From an uncultured Ruminococcus sp. (GTDB lineage: Bacteria; Bacillota; Clostridia; UBA1212; UBA1255): a DNA stretch of 12,258 nt. Numbering within the stretch: the stretch's first letter is position 1; the number at the start of each line of letters is the position of its first letter. The position numbers were made by a program, and so were the translations under genes. Positions 1 to 6,152 of this stretch are shown here, in pieces. The stretch is taken from assembly GCA_902782885.1 (NCBI GenBank), contig CACZOW010000179.1:1-12258 (forward strand). The letters are read 5' to 3'. The notes under the pieces are model-generated. The model searched no databases, had not been told where the DNA came from, and saw nothing but the letters and a program-made list of their open reading frames with translations.

Positions 1-430
1 CGGTATCCGGCTTTGCTTTGTACACCGCGTCCAGCAGTCTGCCGTCGGGTCCGATCACGAATACGGAGCGGACAACGCCCTCGCTCACCTTCCCGTAAAG
101 CTTCTTCTCCTGCCATACGCCGTAGTCTTTTATTGCTTTAAGCTCCGGGTCGGACAACAGCACGAACGGCAGCGCGTTCTTCTCCGCAAACTTCTGATGG
201 GAAGAAACGCTGTCCTTACTGACGCCTATCACTTCCGCGCCCGCTTTGACGAACTCGCCGTACATTGCCGCGAAAGCCAGCGCCTGGCGCGTGCAGCCGG
301 AAGTGTTGTCCCTGGGGTAAAAATACAGTACGACTGGCCTGCCCGCGAATTCGCTCAGCGTGCGTTCCTGCCCGTCTTTATCATTCAGCCGGAATTCCGG
401 CGCCTGCATGCCTTTTTTCAGTTCTGCCAT
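1..430 (-). CDS. Peroxiredoxin, Bcp/AhpC-TSA type (partial, C-terminus off the window)
   Basis: Thiol peroxidase that would reduce hydrogen peroxide and organic hydroperoxides in the cytoplasm. Reading the minus strand from the ATG at 430 gives 143 residues with no stop before the edge. The Bcp family is about 150 residues, so only the last few are missing. The active-site block is YPRDNTSGCT: Pro39, Thr43 and peroxidatic Cys46, with the conserved Arg at R121. In classic Bcp a resolving Cys lies five residues after the peroxidatic one. Here that position is Leu51 and no other Cys is visible, so it looks like a 1-Cys enzyme or one resolved by a partner thiol. The start is supported by GGGAGG about 9 bases upstream and by a promoter at 461-489. 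The gene is divergent from everything to its right. Family assignment is secure; the subtype is inferred. Confidence 0.93.
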   Translation of the reverse strand, partial: MAELKKGMQAPEFRLNDKDGQERTLSEFAGRPVVLYFYPRDNTSGCTRQALAFAAMYGEFVKAGAEVIGVSKDSVSSHQKFAEKNALPFVLLSDPELKAIKDYGVWQEKKLYGKVSEGVVRSVFVIGPDGRLLDAVYKAKPDT

Positions 431-460
431 CTCCGATTACCTCCCTCGGTATTTACGCCG

Positions 461-489
461 ATTATACTCTGCAGAGCGGGATTTGTCCA
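461..489 (-). promoter_or_regulatory. Sigma-A-type promoter of the peroxiredoxin gene
   Basis: On the minus strand, TGGACA (484-489) and TATAAT (461-466) are separated by exactly 17 bases, matching 5/6 and 6/6 of the consensus. The -10 box lies about 30 bases upstream of the peroxiredoxin ATG, leaving a short leader that contains the GGGAGG ribosome binding site. Confidence 0.75.
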
Positions 490-537
490 TTGTTAACGAC
501 CCGCGGTTATGGTACCTGACTTCCGTCGTTTTGCTCA

Positions 538-550
538 AATCATAGCACTT
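538..550 (+). repeat. Left terminal inverted repeat of the deleted insertion sequence
   Basis: The sequence aatcatagcactt is the exact reverse complement of 1092-1104. It contains the transposase stop codon (TGA, complement of 540-542), so the last residues of the protein are encoded by the repeat itself. Confidence 0.7.
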
Positions 551-1062
551 TAGAGGGGATGATCATCGAATTATCGAACAGATTATCCACCTCTCTCTTA
601 GTTAAAACCAGTGCATCAAGATTCATCAACCCGGTCAGTTTTTTAATGGTTTCGTTGAACTGACGGTTGGAAGAGATGTTGATGTACTGGTTATCACCTT
701 TGTCAACAATTCTGAAATCACGGATAAAACTAATCAGATCGTATGCGTTGACTTTATTGTCAAAACACTTTATTTCAAGAAGTCTGAGAAAGTATCCAAC
801 GTTCTTTTCGACATTTGCAGTAAAAGCTCCGGGACGAGTTTTCTCGTCAAATTCTTCAGTTCTCTGTCGATTCATGTTTTCGACAACTGCTTTAAAATGA
901 ACAACCGGGTCCGGAATATCTTCAGAGATGAGGTCGCTGACATACCCCAGCGATTCAATATGCCGGTTTCGTGGCTGCTTCAAGTTCCTTGTCCCAATAG
1001 TTCTCATAAATCTGCAAATAGATGTCGTTTTTCTTGTGGGTTTGTCGAAGAGAAAATGCCAT
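540..1062 (-). pseudogene. Transposase remnant, IS1634-like, frameshifted and lacking its DDE core
   Basis: The natural start is the ATG at 1060-1062, preceded by AGGAGG eight bases upstream. From it the frame reads MAFSLRQTHKKN and so on to WDKEL, then drifts to a stop at 955-957 after 35 residues. The next frame picks up the expected continuation KQPRNRHIESLGYVSDLI and runs to the stop at 540. Removing one base near 982-985 joins them, so there is a 1-base insertion. The repaired product would be about 173 residues, against several hundred for full transposases of this type. The segment through ENMNRQ matches the family's N-terminal domain. The segment from about FLRLLEIK to the end resembles the family's C-terminal tail. 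The DDE catalytic segments between them are absent. It cannot be active itself, but could be mobilised by a full-length relative. Confidence 0.7.
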
Positions 1063-1091
1063 GAAGAAGCCCTCCTGAATGAAGTTCTATG

Positions 1092-1104
1092 AAGTGCTAT
1101 GATT
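1092..1104 (+). repeat. Right terminal inverted repeat of the deleted insertion sequence
   Basis: The sequence aagtgctatgatt is the exact reverse complement of 538-550. It lies 30 bases outside the transposase start codon. The adjoining bases form a small inverted repeat, tatgat-tat-atcata, that spans the element boundary. Confidence 0.7.
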
Positions 1105-1278
1105 ATATCATAGGCGAAAAGATTTGTCAACAATTTTTAAAGTTTTTTCGTATTATTTTATAAAAAAGTGAGCCGTAAAAGCAGATATTTTATGCAAATT
1201 TTTCAAAAAAGCAAAAAGACGGCTTTGCGGGATAGATAAGTGCGTCGGAAGTTTCATAGCACTACGACGGAAAACGGG

Positions 1279-1307
1279 TTGCGCAGTTATTGCCTATATG
1301 GTATAAT
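1279..1307 (+). promoter_or_regulatory. Extended -10 promoter upstream of the lipoprotein gene
   Basis: A perfect TATAAT at 1302-1307 is preceded by TG one base upstream, giving the extended -10 motif TGgTATAAT. A poor -35 (TTGCGC, 3/6) sits 17 bases upstream at 1279-1284. Extended -10 promoters tolerate weak -35 boxes. It points toward the lipoprotein gene. Confidence 0.6.
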
Positions 1308-1349
1308 TCAAACAATTGAATAACTTTTTTAAATCAGGAGGTATTATAG

Positions 1350-1457
1350 GGTGCATTAAGTCTTCATATTTGGATTCCGAATACTCTGCATACAAAATAT
1401 ACTTGTAACAAATGTGGCGCGACTACAACAGATCCGTCATTACCTAGAGAGGAGTGA
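1350..1457 (+). pseudogene. Possible remnant of a small zinc-ribbon-containing gene
   Basis: Between a TAG at 1347-1349 and a TGA at 1455-1457 one frame stays open for 35 codons. It encodes a Cys-pair motif in a credible protein context, YTCNKCGATTTDP. The frame has no ATG, GTG or TTG. A good caggaggt lies near 1336-1343 with GTG at 1351, but that GTG is in another frame and stops after two codons. A small indel would connect them, so this may be a decayed gene or the tail of a truncated one. Its end overlaps the lipoprotein ribosome binding site. It could equally be chance. Confidence 0.25.
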
Positions 1458-1463
1458 GTTACA

Positions 1464-2558
1464 ATGAAAAGAGCGATCTGTTTCTTTTTTGGGTTTCTGA
1501 TCTGTGTTTGCTTTGCCGCCTGCAAAGTTAACATTGACGGTATCGCAGACGAAACAACCGGTGAAATGAAATCATTGGATCCCAAATTTGAACTACCTGC
1601 TCCTATGACCGTTGTCGAGCCGACGTTAACATCAAAAGTTGAGCCGCCTTTTTCCGCTCCGACAGAAGCTATAGCCACGCCGACCCTTGATACTCAGGAG
1701 CCGGATCTTCCAACGTATACATCGGGAACGATGCCGACAGCAGTGCCTACATCGCTGTCAACCGAGGAACTATTATTAAACAAACTAAATGAGTATATAT
1801 CCGAGAGTTATAAATTGCTGACCGAAACTGAGCGGGCAGCTTTTGAAGAATTACACGATACGATACATTTCCACTATTTCGACGAGGATGGATATGCTGC
1901 TCGTTCTGCTACAAGTTACGGCGTGTTCAGCGGTACAAGTGTTTGGTTTCTCCCCTCCGATACGCTGGAAGTGTATGATAAAACTATCTGCGAGCATGAG
2001 TTTTATTATTTTTTCGGATGCGAAATAAAGGCTTTTAGAGACGGAGATGAATGCGAAATAGATATAGCTTTTAACAAAGGATGGCTAACTGAAGAAGATA
2101 TTGCAAAGCTATGTGAAATACATAGTTTAACGCAGACGCTTTATAGACCATCGGCTTCAGAGGAAGAAATAAACAGACTTAATGATCTTACAACCGAAAG
2201 TTATAAATTGTTGACGTATGCCGAAAGAGTTGCCTTTGAAGAGTTGCACGAATTGTCCCGTAAAAATATCCGTTATTTTGACGATGAAGATGGATATGGC
2301 TCAGAGTATATTACAAGCTACGGCGTTTTCAGCGGCGCGAGCGTATGGTTTTTCCCAAGCATGATGACGGCTGAATATGAAATGACAATCAGCGGTTATA
2401 CCTTTTACCATTCGAACTTATGCAAATTTTTGGTTTTCAAAGATGGAGAAGAATGCGAGATAAACGTTGCTTTCAGCAAAGGATGGCTCACCGAAGAAGA
2501 TATAGCGGCACTGTGTGAAATACATACACTTGTAGAGCGTATTTATTACTGGAGATAA
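1464..2558 (+). CDS. Secreted lipoprotein with a tandemly duplicated domain of unknown function
   Basis: I do not recognise a named family. The 364-residue product starts with a Lys/Arg plus hydrophobic signal peptide (1-19) ending in CFAAC. Cys20 is the likely lipidation site, which would anchor it on the outer face of the membrane. Residues 45-100 form a Thr/Pro-rich stalk. Two homologous domains follow, about 101-227 and 232-361. Both share SYKLLT, ERxAFEELH, YF and DEDGY, TSYGVFSGxSVWFxPS, DGxECEI and KGWLTEEDIAxLCEIH. Three Cys align between the copies: 186/320, 197/331 and 217/351. The ATG has GAGGAG about nine bases upstream. The gene is visibly AT-richer than those after it and has its own promoter and terminator, so it is a single-gene unit. 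Surface location is well supported; the function is unknown. Confidence 0.88.
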   Translation: MKRAICFFFGFLICVCFAACKVNIDGIADETTGEMKSLDPKFELPAPMTVVEPTLTSKVEPPFSAPTEAIATPTLDTQEPDLPTYTSGTMPTAVPTSLSTEELLLNKLNEYISESYKLLTETERAAFEELHDTIHFHYFDEDGYAARSATSYGVFSGTSVWFLPSDTLEVYDKTICEHEFYYFFGCEIKAFRDGDECEIDIAFNKGWLTEEDIAKLCEIHSLTQTLYRPSASEEEINRLNDLTTESYKLLTYAERVAFEELHELSRKNIRYFDDEDGYGSEYITSYGVFSGASVWFFPSMMTAEYEMTISGYTFYHSNLCKFLVFKDGEECEINVAFSKGWLTEEDIAALCEIHTLVERIYYWR

Positions 2559-2604
2559 CAAAAGTTCTAAATTAAAGTATGAAAATCAGGCGTAAATCAG
2601 GCAG

Positions 2605-2630
2605 CCCCGGGATCTGTGTCCCGGGTTTTT
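2605..2630 (+). terminator. Rho-independent terminator after the lipoprotein gene
   Basis: Arms cccggga (2606-2612) and tcccggg (2619-2625) form a 7-bp stem with a six-base loop, followed directly by five T residues. It lies about 50 bases after the lipoprotein stop and separates it from the next unit. Confidence 0.85.
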
Positions 2631-2645
2631 CTGCTTAGCCGGCGA

Positions 2646-2688
2646 TTGATTTATTGTCCGTTTTGGATTATTATAGCGTTCAAAACGG
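2646..2688 (+). promoter_or_regulatory. Promoter of the miaB-glycosidase frame with an operator-like palindrome over its -10 box
   Basis: TTGATT (2646-2651) and TATTAT (2669-2674) are 17 bases apart, matching 4/6 and 5/6 of the sigma-A consensus. An 8-bp inverted repeat, ccgttttg (2658-2665) and caaaacgg (2681-2688), flanks the -10 box symmetrically. That is where a repressor would block initiation. The start codon at 2735 follows after a leader of about 55 bases. Confidence 0.5.
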
Positions 2689-2734
2689 CGCCCGCGGCAT
2701 CGCACCGCCCGCGCCATGAGAGGCGGAACATGAA

Positions 2735-5700
2735 ATGACCAGACGGATCGAACCCGCGGAGACCGGGCGGATCGCGAAGATCGCGGAAAGAATAAAAGAG
2801 TACAACGATAGGATCGCCGCGGCGTGCGGAAAGCCCCGCACCGCATGCGTGCATACCTTCGGCTGCCAGATGAACGAGCATGATTCGGAAAAGCTCAAGG
2901 GCATGCTCGGGGCAATGGGCTATACGATCGTGCCGGAGTATTCGCTCACGAAGGCGGGGGGCGTTCCGGACGTGATCGTGTTCAATACCTGCTGTGTGCG
3001 CGAGAACGCCGAGGACAAGATCTTCGGCCAGATCGGCGCGGTCAAAGGGGCAAAAAAACTCCGGGAAGACCTGATCGTGGCGGTGTGCGGCTGCATGACC
3101 GAGCAGCAGTGGGCGGTGGAGCGCATACGCAAGTCGTATAAGCACGTTGACATCGTGTTCGGCACGGGCAACGCGTACCGCTTTCCGGAATTCATTGCCG
3201 CCCGCCTGTTCGACGGCCGCCGGGTGATTGGCGCGGAACCGGAGGACAGCGTGCCCGAGGGCGTGCCGGTGAAGCGCGAGGAGAAGTTCCGCGCGTACGT
3301 TACGGTGATGTACGGGTGCGACAATTTCTGTTCTTACTGCATTGTCCCGTATGTGCGGGGCAGGGAGCGCAGCCGCCGCGCCGACGACGTGGTCAACGAA
3401 GTAAAGGAACTTGCCGCGGCCGGCACCCGCGAGGTGATGCTGCTGGGGCAGAACGTCAATTCATACGGCAAAGACCGTCCCGACGGCGATGCTTCCGTTG
3501 ATTTCGCAGGACTTATCCGGCGCGTTTGCCGCGAAACGGGGATCGAACGCGTGCGCTTTATGACGTCTCATCCGAAGGATCTGTCGCCGGAGCTGATCCG
3601 CGCCGTGGCCGAGGAACCCAAAGTGTGCCGTCAGCTGCATCTGCCGGTGCAGTCCGGCAGCACTTCCGAACTGAAGCGAATGAACCGCAAATATACGCGG
3701 GAGCAGTATATCGAACTGGTGCGGCAGGTCCGCGAGGCGATCCCGGACGTCACGCTGACGACGGATATAATGATCGGTTTTCCGGGTGAGACGGAAGAGG
3801 AATTCGCGGATACGCTCAGGCTGGTGGAGGAAGTGCGGTTCGACAACGCATTTACGTTCATATATTCCCGCCGTCAGGGCACGCCCGCGGCGGAACGGCC
3901 GGATCAGGTGCCGGAAGAGGTGGTTAAACGGCGCTTCGGCGAGCTGCTGGAGGCGCAGAACCGCATCAGCCGCGAAAAAAACGAGGCGCTTTTGGGTCAA
4001 ACGCTCACCGTGCTTTGCGAAGGTCCCAGCAAGACCAATCCGGAGCGGCTGACCGGGCGCACGGAGGGCAATAAAGTGGTCAATTTCGTTGTCCCTGCGG
4101 GGCTCAGCGTGGCGGAAGGCCAATTTGCGGATGTCCGGATCGAGACCGTCCAGACCTGGTCTCTGGAAGGCACCGCCGTCGACAAAAAATTAAGCACAGG
4201 GTCAGACCCCGTGCTTAAAAGATCCGATGCCGAAAAGGGCATCTTTCCGGTGCGGGACCGGTTCTTTATGCTGAAGCCCGGGTCGGTAAAACTGGGCAGT
4301 GACGTGCTGTATCACCGCAAACTGCTCACCGTTCAGAACGGCCTCATGAAAACGCTGGATTTCCGCGCACTGGCGGACTTTTACCGGGAGAAGCGCAACC
4401 AGTTTGCCGCCGGTGAGTTCTGGGGCAAAATAATGCGCGCCGCCGCCATGATATATTCATACACCGGCGAGACCTGGCTGCGGGACAAGATGCGCGCGGC
4501 AGTTGACGACCTGCTGTCGATTCAGGGCGAAGACGGCGAGATCTCGACCGCGCCGAAAGCGGAACAGCCGAACGGTTCCGGCGGCGCGGACCTGTGGGAA
4601 CGCAAATACGTGATGCTGGGCCTGCTGGAGTATTACCGCGTGACCGACGACGCGGCAGAACGGGCGCGGGTAAAACAGGCGCTGTCCAACCTGCTGGATT
4701 ACACGATATCCCAGGTGGGAGAGGGCGAGGGACAGACCCCGATACTGGCCACGGGCTGGGCGTTCTGCGGCATTGAATCTTCCTCCATCCTCGAACCGGT
4801 GGTGAAGGTGTACGGCCTCACCGGAAAACCGGAGCATCTGGCGTTCGCGGAGTACATTGTCCGCGCGGGCGGGTGCTCCCGAGAGAATATATTTGACGCC
4901 ATCCGCGCCGGCAAGTCCCCGTTCCGGATCGGGGACAACGGCGACCCACGGCAGTCAATTGCCAAAGCGTACGAAATGATGTCCTGCTTCGAAGGCCTCA
5001 CCGAATTCTACCGGGTCACCGGACGCGGGCGCGACCGCGAGGCGGTGCTCAAACTCTTCGGCAAACTCATGGAAGAGGAGATCACCGAACTCGGCTCCGG
5101 CGGCGCTGACGGGCCTTTCGATCTGGGCCCCGGCACCGGCGAGCAATGGAACCGCACCCGCTTTGAGCAGGCCAACCCCGACCTCGATCTGATGATGGAA
5201 ACCTGCGTCACCGTCACCTGGATGAAGCTGAATCTGCAGCTGCTGCGGCTCGCCGGCGACGCGCGGTTCGCGGACAATATCGAAGTCAGCGCTCTGAACG
5301 CGCTCTGCGCCGCGCTTAGACCGGACGGCATGTTTTTCGAGTATTTCCCGCGCTTCAACGGCGCCCGCAACCCGAAAGTCAACTTCTCGTACAACGTGGG
5401 CGGCTTCGACTTAAGCTGCTGCACCGCCAACGGCCCCATGGGGCTGGGCATAGTGCCGTACGTGGCGTTCATGCAGTCCGATATCGGGCCGGTGATCAAT
5501 TTTTACGTTGACGGCTTCGCCCGTTTCGGCAAGATGACGGTCAATATGCGTTCCGCGTTTCCGCAGGAGGGCAAAGCGGCGCTGGAGCTGGGCGGCGGCG
5601 CGTACTTCACAGGCAGCATACTGCTGCGCATTCCGGAGTATGCGCGCGGTTTCAGCGTGACTCTGAACGGCCGCGGCGTGGAATGGGCGCGCGACGGACG

Positions 5701-6064
5701 GTATCCGGGTTACGCCGTTGTCCCCGGCCCGTTCGCGGAAGGCATGCTGCTGGAGGTCAGTTTTGACATCAAAGACCGGATGGCATTGTCCGGTCCATCG
5801 GTGAACCCCGCCGGCAACGGGCTCGCGCTGCTCAAACACGGCCCCGTCGTGCTGGCGCGGGACAACAGCGTCACCGACATTGACCGCCCCGTGGCCTACG
5901 CTCCCGAACCGGTGCTCGAACCCCTTCCGCCGCGCCGGGGGGCAATATATTCCTGCGGCTACAGCGGCTGCGAATGGCAGGATTACCAGTCCGCGGGCGC
6001 CGGATGGGTGCCGGATTCGCGATTCGTGACGTGGAACCGCGTGATCTCCGAAAATGAGCCTTAA
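2735..6064 (+). CDS. miaB: MiaB tRNA methylthiotransferase fused in frame to a GH127/DUF1680-type glycosidase
   Basis: One open frame of 1109 residues. Residues 1-480 are a full MiaB: an UPF0004 domain with cluster Cys C44 (FGCQMN), C86 (NTC) and C120 (GCM), a radical-SAM domain with CxxxCxxC at C195, C199 and C202, and a C-terminal TRAM domain (about 410-475). MiaB adds the methylthio group to N6-isopentenyladenosine at tRNA position 37. Residues from about 497 on are a complete glycosidase, described separately. MiaB proteins normally end near residue 440-480, so the join is exactly where a stop is expected. The seam (residues 486-495) is encoded by a near-palindrome at 4190-4218. A run of six A just before it means that one base fewer would give GAC AAA AAT TAA and end MiaB there. 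I start at 2735 because ATG at 2730 stops at once and aggcgg lies suitably upstream. Both domain calls are strong; one polypeptide in vivo is uncertain. Confidence 0.85.
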   Translation: MTRRIEPAETGRIAKIAERIKEYNDRIAAACGKPRTACVHTFGCQMNEHDSEKLKGMLGAMGYTIVPEYSLTKAGGVPDVIVFNTCCVRENAEDKIFGQIGAVKGAKKLREDLIVAVCGCMTEQQWAVERIRKSYKHVDIVFGTGNAYRFPEFIAARLFDGRRVIGAEPEDSVPEGVPVKREEKFRAYVTVMYGCDNFCSYCIVPYVRGRERSRRADDVVNEVKELAAAGTREVMLLGQNVNSYGKDRPDGDASVDFAGLIRRVCRETGIERVRFMTSHPKDLSPELIRAVAEEPKVCRQLHLPVQSGSTSELKRMNRKYTREQYIELVRQVREAIPDVTLTTDIMIGFPGETEEEFADTLRLVEEVRFDNAFTFIYSRRQGTPAAERPDQVPEEVVKRRFGELLEAQNRISREKNEALLGQTLTVLCEGPSKTNPERLTGRTEGNKVVNFVVPAGLSVAEGQFADVRIETVQTWSLEGTAVDKKLSTGSDPVLKRSDAEKGIFPVRDRFFMLKPGSVKLGSDVLYHRKLLTVQNGLMKTLDFRALADFYREKRNQFAAGEFWGKIMRAAAMIYSYTGETWLRDKMRAAVDDLLSIQGEDGEISTAPKAEQPNGSGGADLWERKYVMLGLLEYYRVTDDAAERARVKQALSNLLDYTISQVGEGEGQTPILATGWAFCGIESSSILEPVVKVYGLTGKPEHLAFAEYIVRAGGCSRENIFDAIRAGKSPFRIGDNGDPRQSIAKAYEMMSCFEGLTEFYRVTGRGRDREAVLKLFGKLMEEEITELGSGGADGPFDLGPGTGEQWNRTRFEQANPDLDLMMETCVTVTWMKLNLQLLRLAGDARFADNIEVSALNALCAALRPDGMFFEYFPRFNGARNPKVNFSYNVGGFDLSCCTANGPMGLGIVPYVAFMQSDIGPVINFYVDGFARFGKMTVNMRSAFPQEGKAALELGGGAYFTGSILLRIPEYARGFSVTLNGRGVEWARDGRYPGYAVVPGPFAEGMLLEVSFDIKDRMALSGPSVNPAGNGLALLKHGPVVLARDNSVTDIDRPVAYAPEPVLEPLPPRRGAIYSCGYSGCEWQDYQSAGAGWVPDSRFVTWNRVISENEP
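4190..4218 (+). repeat. 29-bp near-palindrome at the MiaB-glycosidase seam (REP-like)
   Basis: Outer arms ttaagcac (4190-4197) and gtgcttaa (4211-4218) surround an inner palindrome, gggtcagaccc (4199-4209), with a single A/C mismatch between them. As RNA it would form a strong hairpin. It sits between two coding modules, like the intergenic palindromic repeats found between genes in many bacteria. Palindromes with a GGGTC-A-GACCC core are, as I recall, common in metagenomic genomes. No other copy is present in this window. Both ends carry TAA in another frame. Confidence 0.75.
4221..6064 (+). other. GH127/DUF1680-type glycosidase module (C-terminal half of the fused frame)
   Basis: Family GH127 (formerly DUF1680) includes zinc-dependent beta-L-arabinofuranosidases that use a Cys nucleophile. 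The known bifidobacterial enzyme binds zinc through Glu338, Cys340, Cys417 and Cys418. The equivalents here are METC (E822, C824) and SCC (C895, C896), in the right order and at similar spacing. A GEQW segment (E803) corresponds to GEAF, which holds the acid/base Glu. An (alpha/alpha)6-barrel region comes first (about 540-910), then a beta-rich C-terminus. No signal peptide is visible, so it should be cytosolic and act on imported oligosaccharides. If it is a separate gene, the best start is GTG at 4250 with aaaaggg ten bases upstream, or ATG at 4268 without a clear ribosome site. The substrate is not certain; related families act on other sugars. Confidence 0.8.
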
Positions 6065-6085
6065 CGCGCGAATAAAGGCGTACGG

Positions 6086-6099
6086 CCGCAATTTTGCGG
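6086..6099 (+). repeat. Short perfect palindrome next to the -35 box of the VTC unit
   Basis: The palindrome ccgcaa-tt-ttgcgg ends one base before the TTGACT -35 box. It could be a weak operator or part of a hairpin ending the upstream transcript. There is no T-run of terminator quality. Confidence 0.35.
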
Positions 6100-6128
6100 T
6101 TGACTTTACCGCGGGGATTCTTTAGAAT
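6100..6128 (+). promoter_or_regulatory. Sigma-A-type promoter of the VTC-DUF4956 unit
   Basis: TTGACT (6100-6105) and TAGAAT (6123-6128) are exactly 17 bases apart and each matches 5/6 of the consensus. The start codon at 6153 follows soon after, with AAGGAG at 6138-6143. This is among the strongest promoter candidates in the window and starts a new transcription unit after the fused frame. Confidence 0.75.
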
Positions 6129-6152
6129 AACGCGTGCAAGGAGTTTACCGCC

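Larger units (their letters stand above)
538..1104 (-). mobile_element. Internally deleted IS1634-like insertion sequence (MITE-like remnant) with intact ends
   Basis: A 567-bp element bounded by perfect 13-bp inverted repeats: aatcatagcactt at 538-550 and aagtgctatgatt at 1092-1104. Inside, on the minus strand, are the start and end of a transposase gene but no catalytic centre. The gene's stop codon (540-542) lies inside the left repeat and its ribosome binding site (AGGAGG, complement of 1071-1076) lies just inside the right repeat. That is the normal geometry of an intact insertion sequence, so both ends appear authentic and the loss is internal. I see no clear target-site duplication next to the repeats. 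IS1634-family elements are reported to make long, variable duplications, so this absence says little. The family name rests on resemblance of the encoded N-terminal region recalled from memory. Confidence 0.7.
1105..1463. other. AT-rich intergenic spacer between the insertion-sequence remnant and the lipoprotein gene
   Basis: This 359-base stretch holds no convincing intact gene. Its first half is A/T-run rich. It has an inverted pair agccgt/acggct about 45 bases apart and a small gcaaa/tttgc hairpin near the second of these. A further direct copy of the insertion-sequence end, tcatagcact, lies at 1254-1263. A promoter follows at 1279-1307, then a ribosome-binding-like caggaggt near 1336-1343 with no usable frame behind it. 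A short zinc-ribbon-like open stretch leads into the lipoprotein start. The lipoprotein mRNA would therefore carry a leader of roughly 150 bases. Confidence 0.6.

Noticed and set aside
197..496. Plus-strand open frame over the peroxiredoxin
   Set aside because: The opposite strand encodes a clear peroxiredoxin with active-site motif, ribosome site and promoter.
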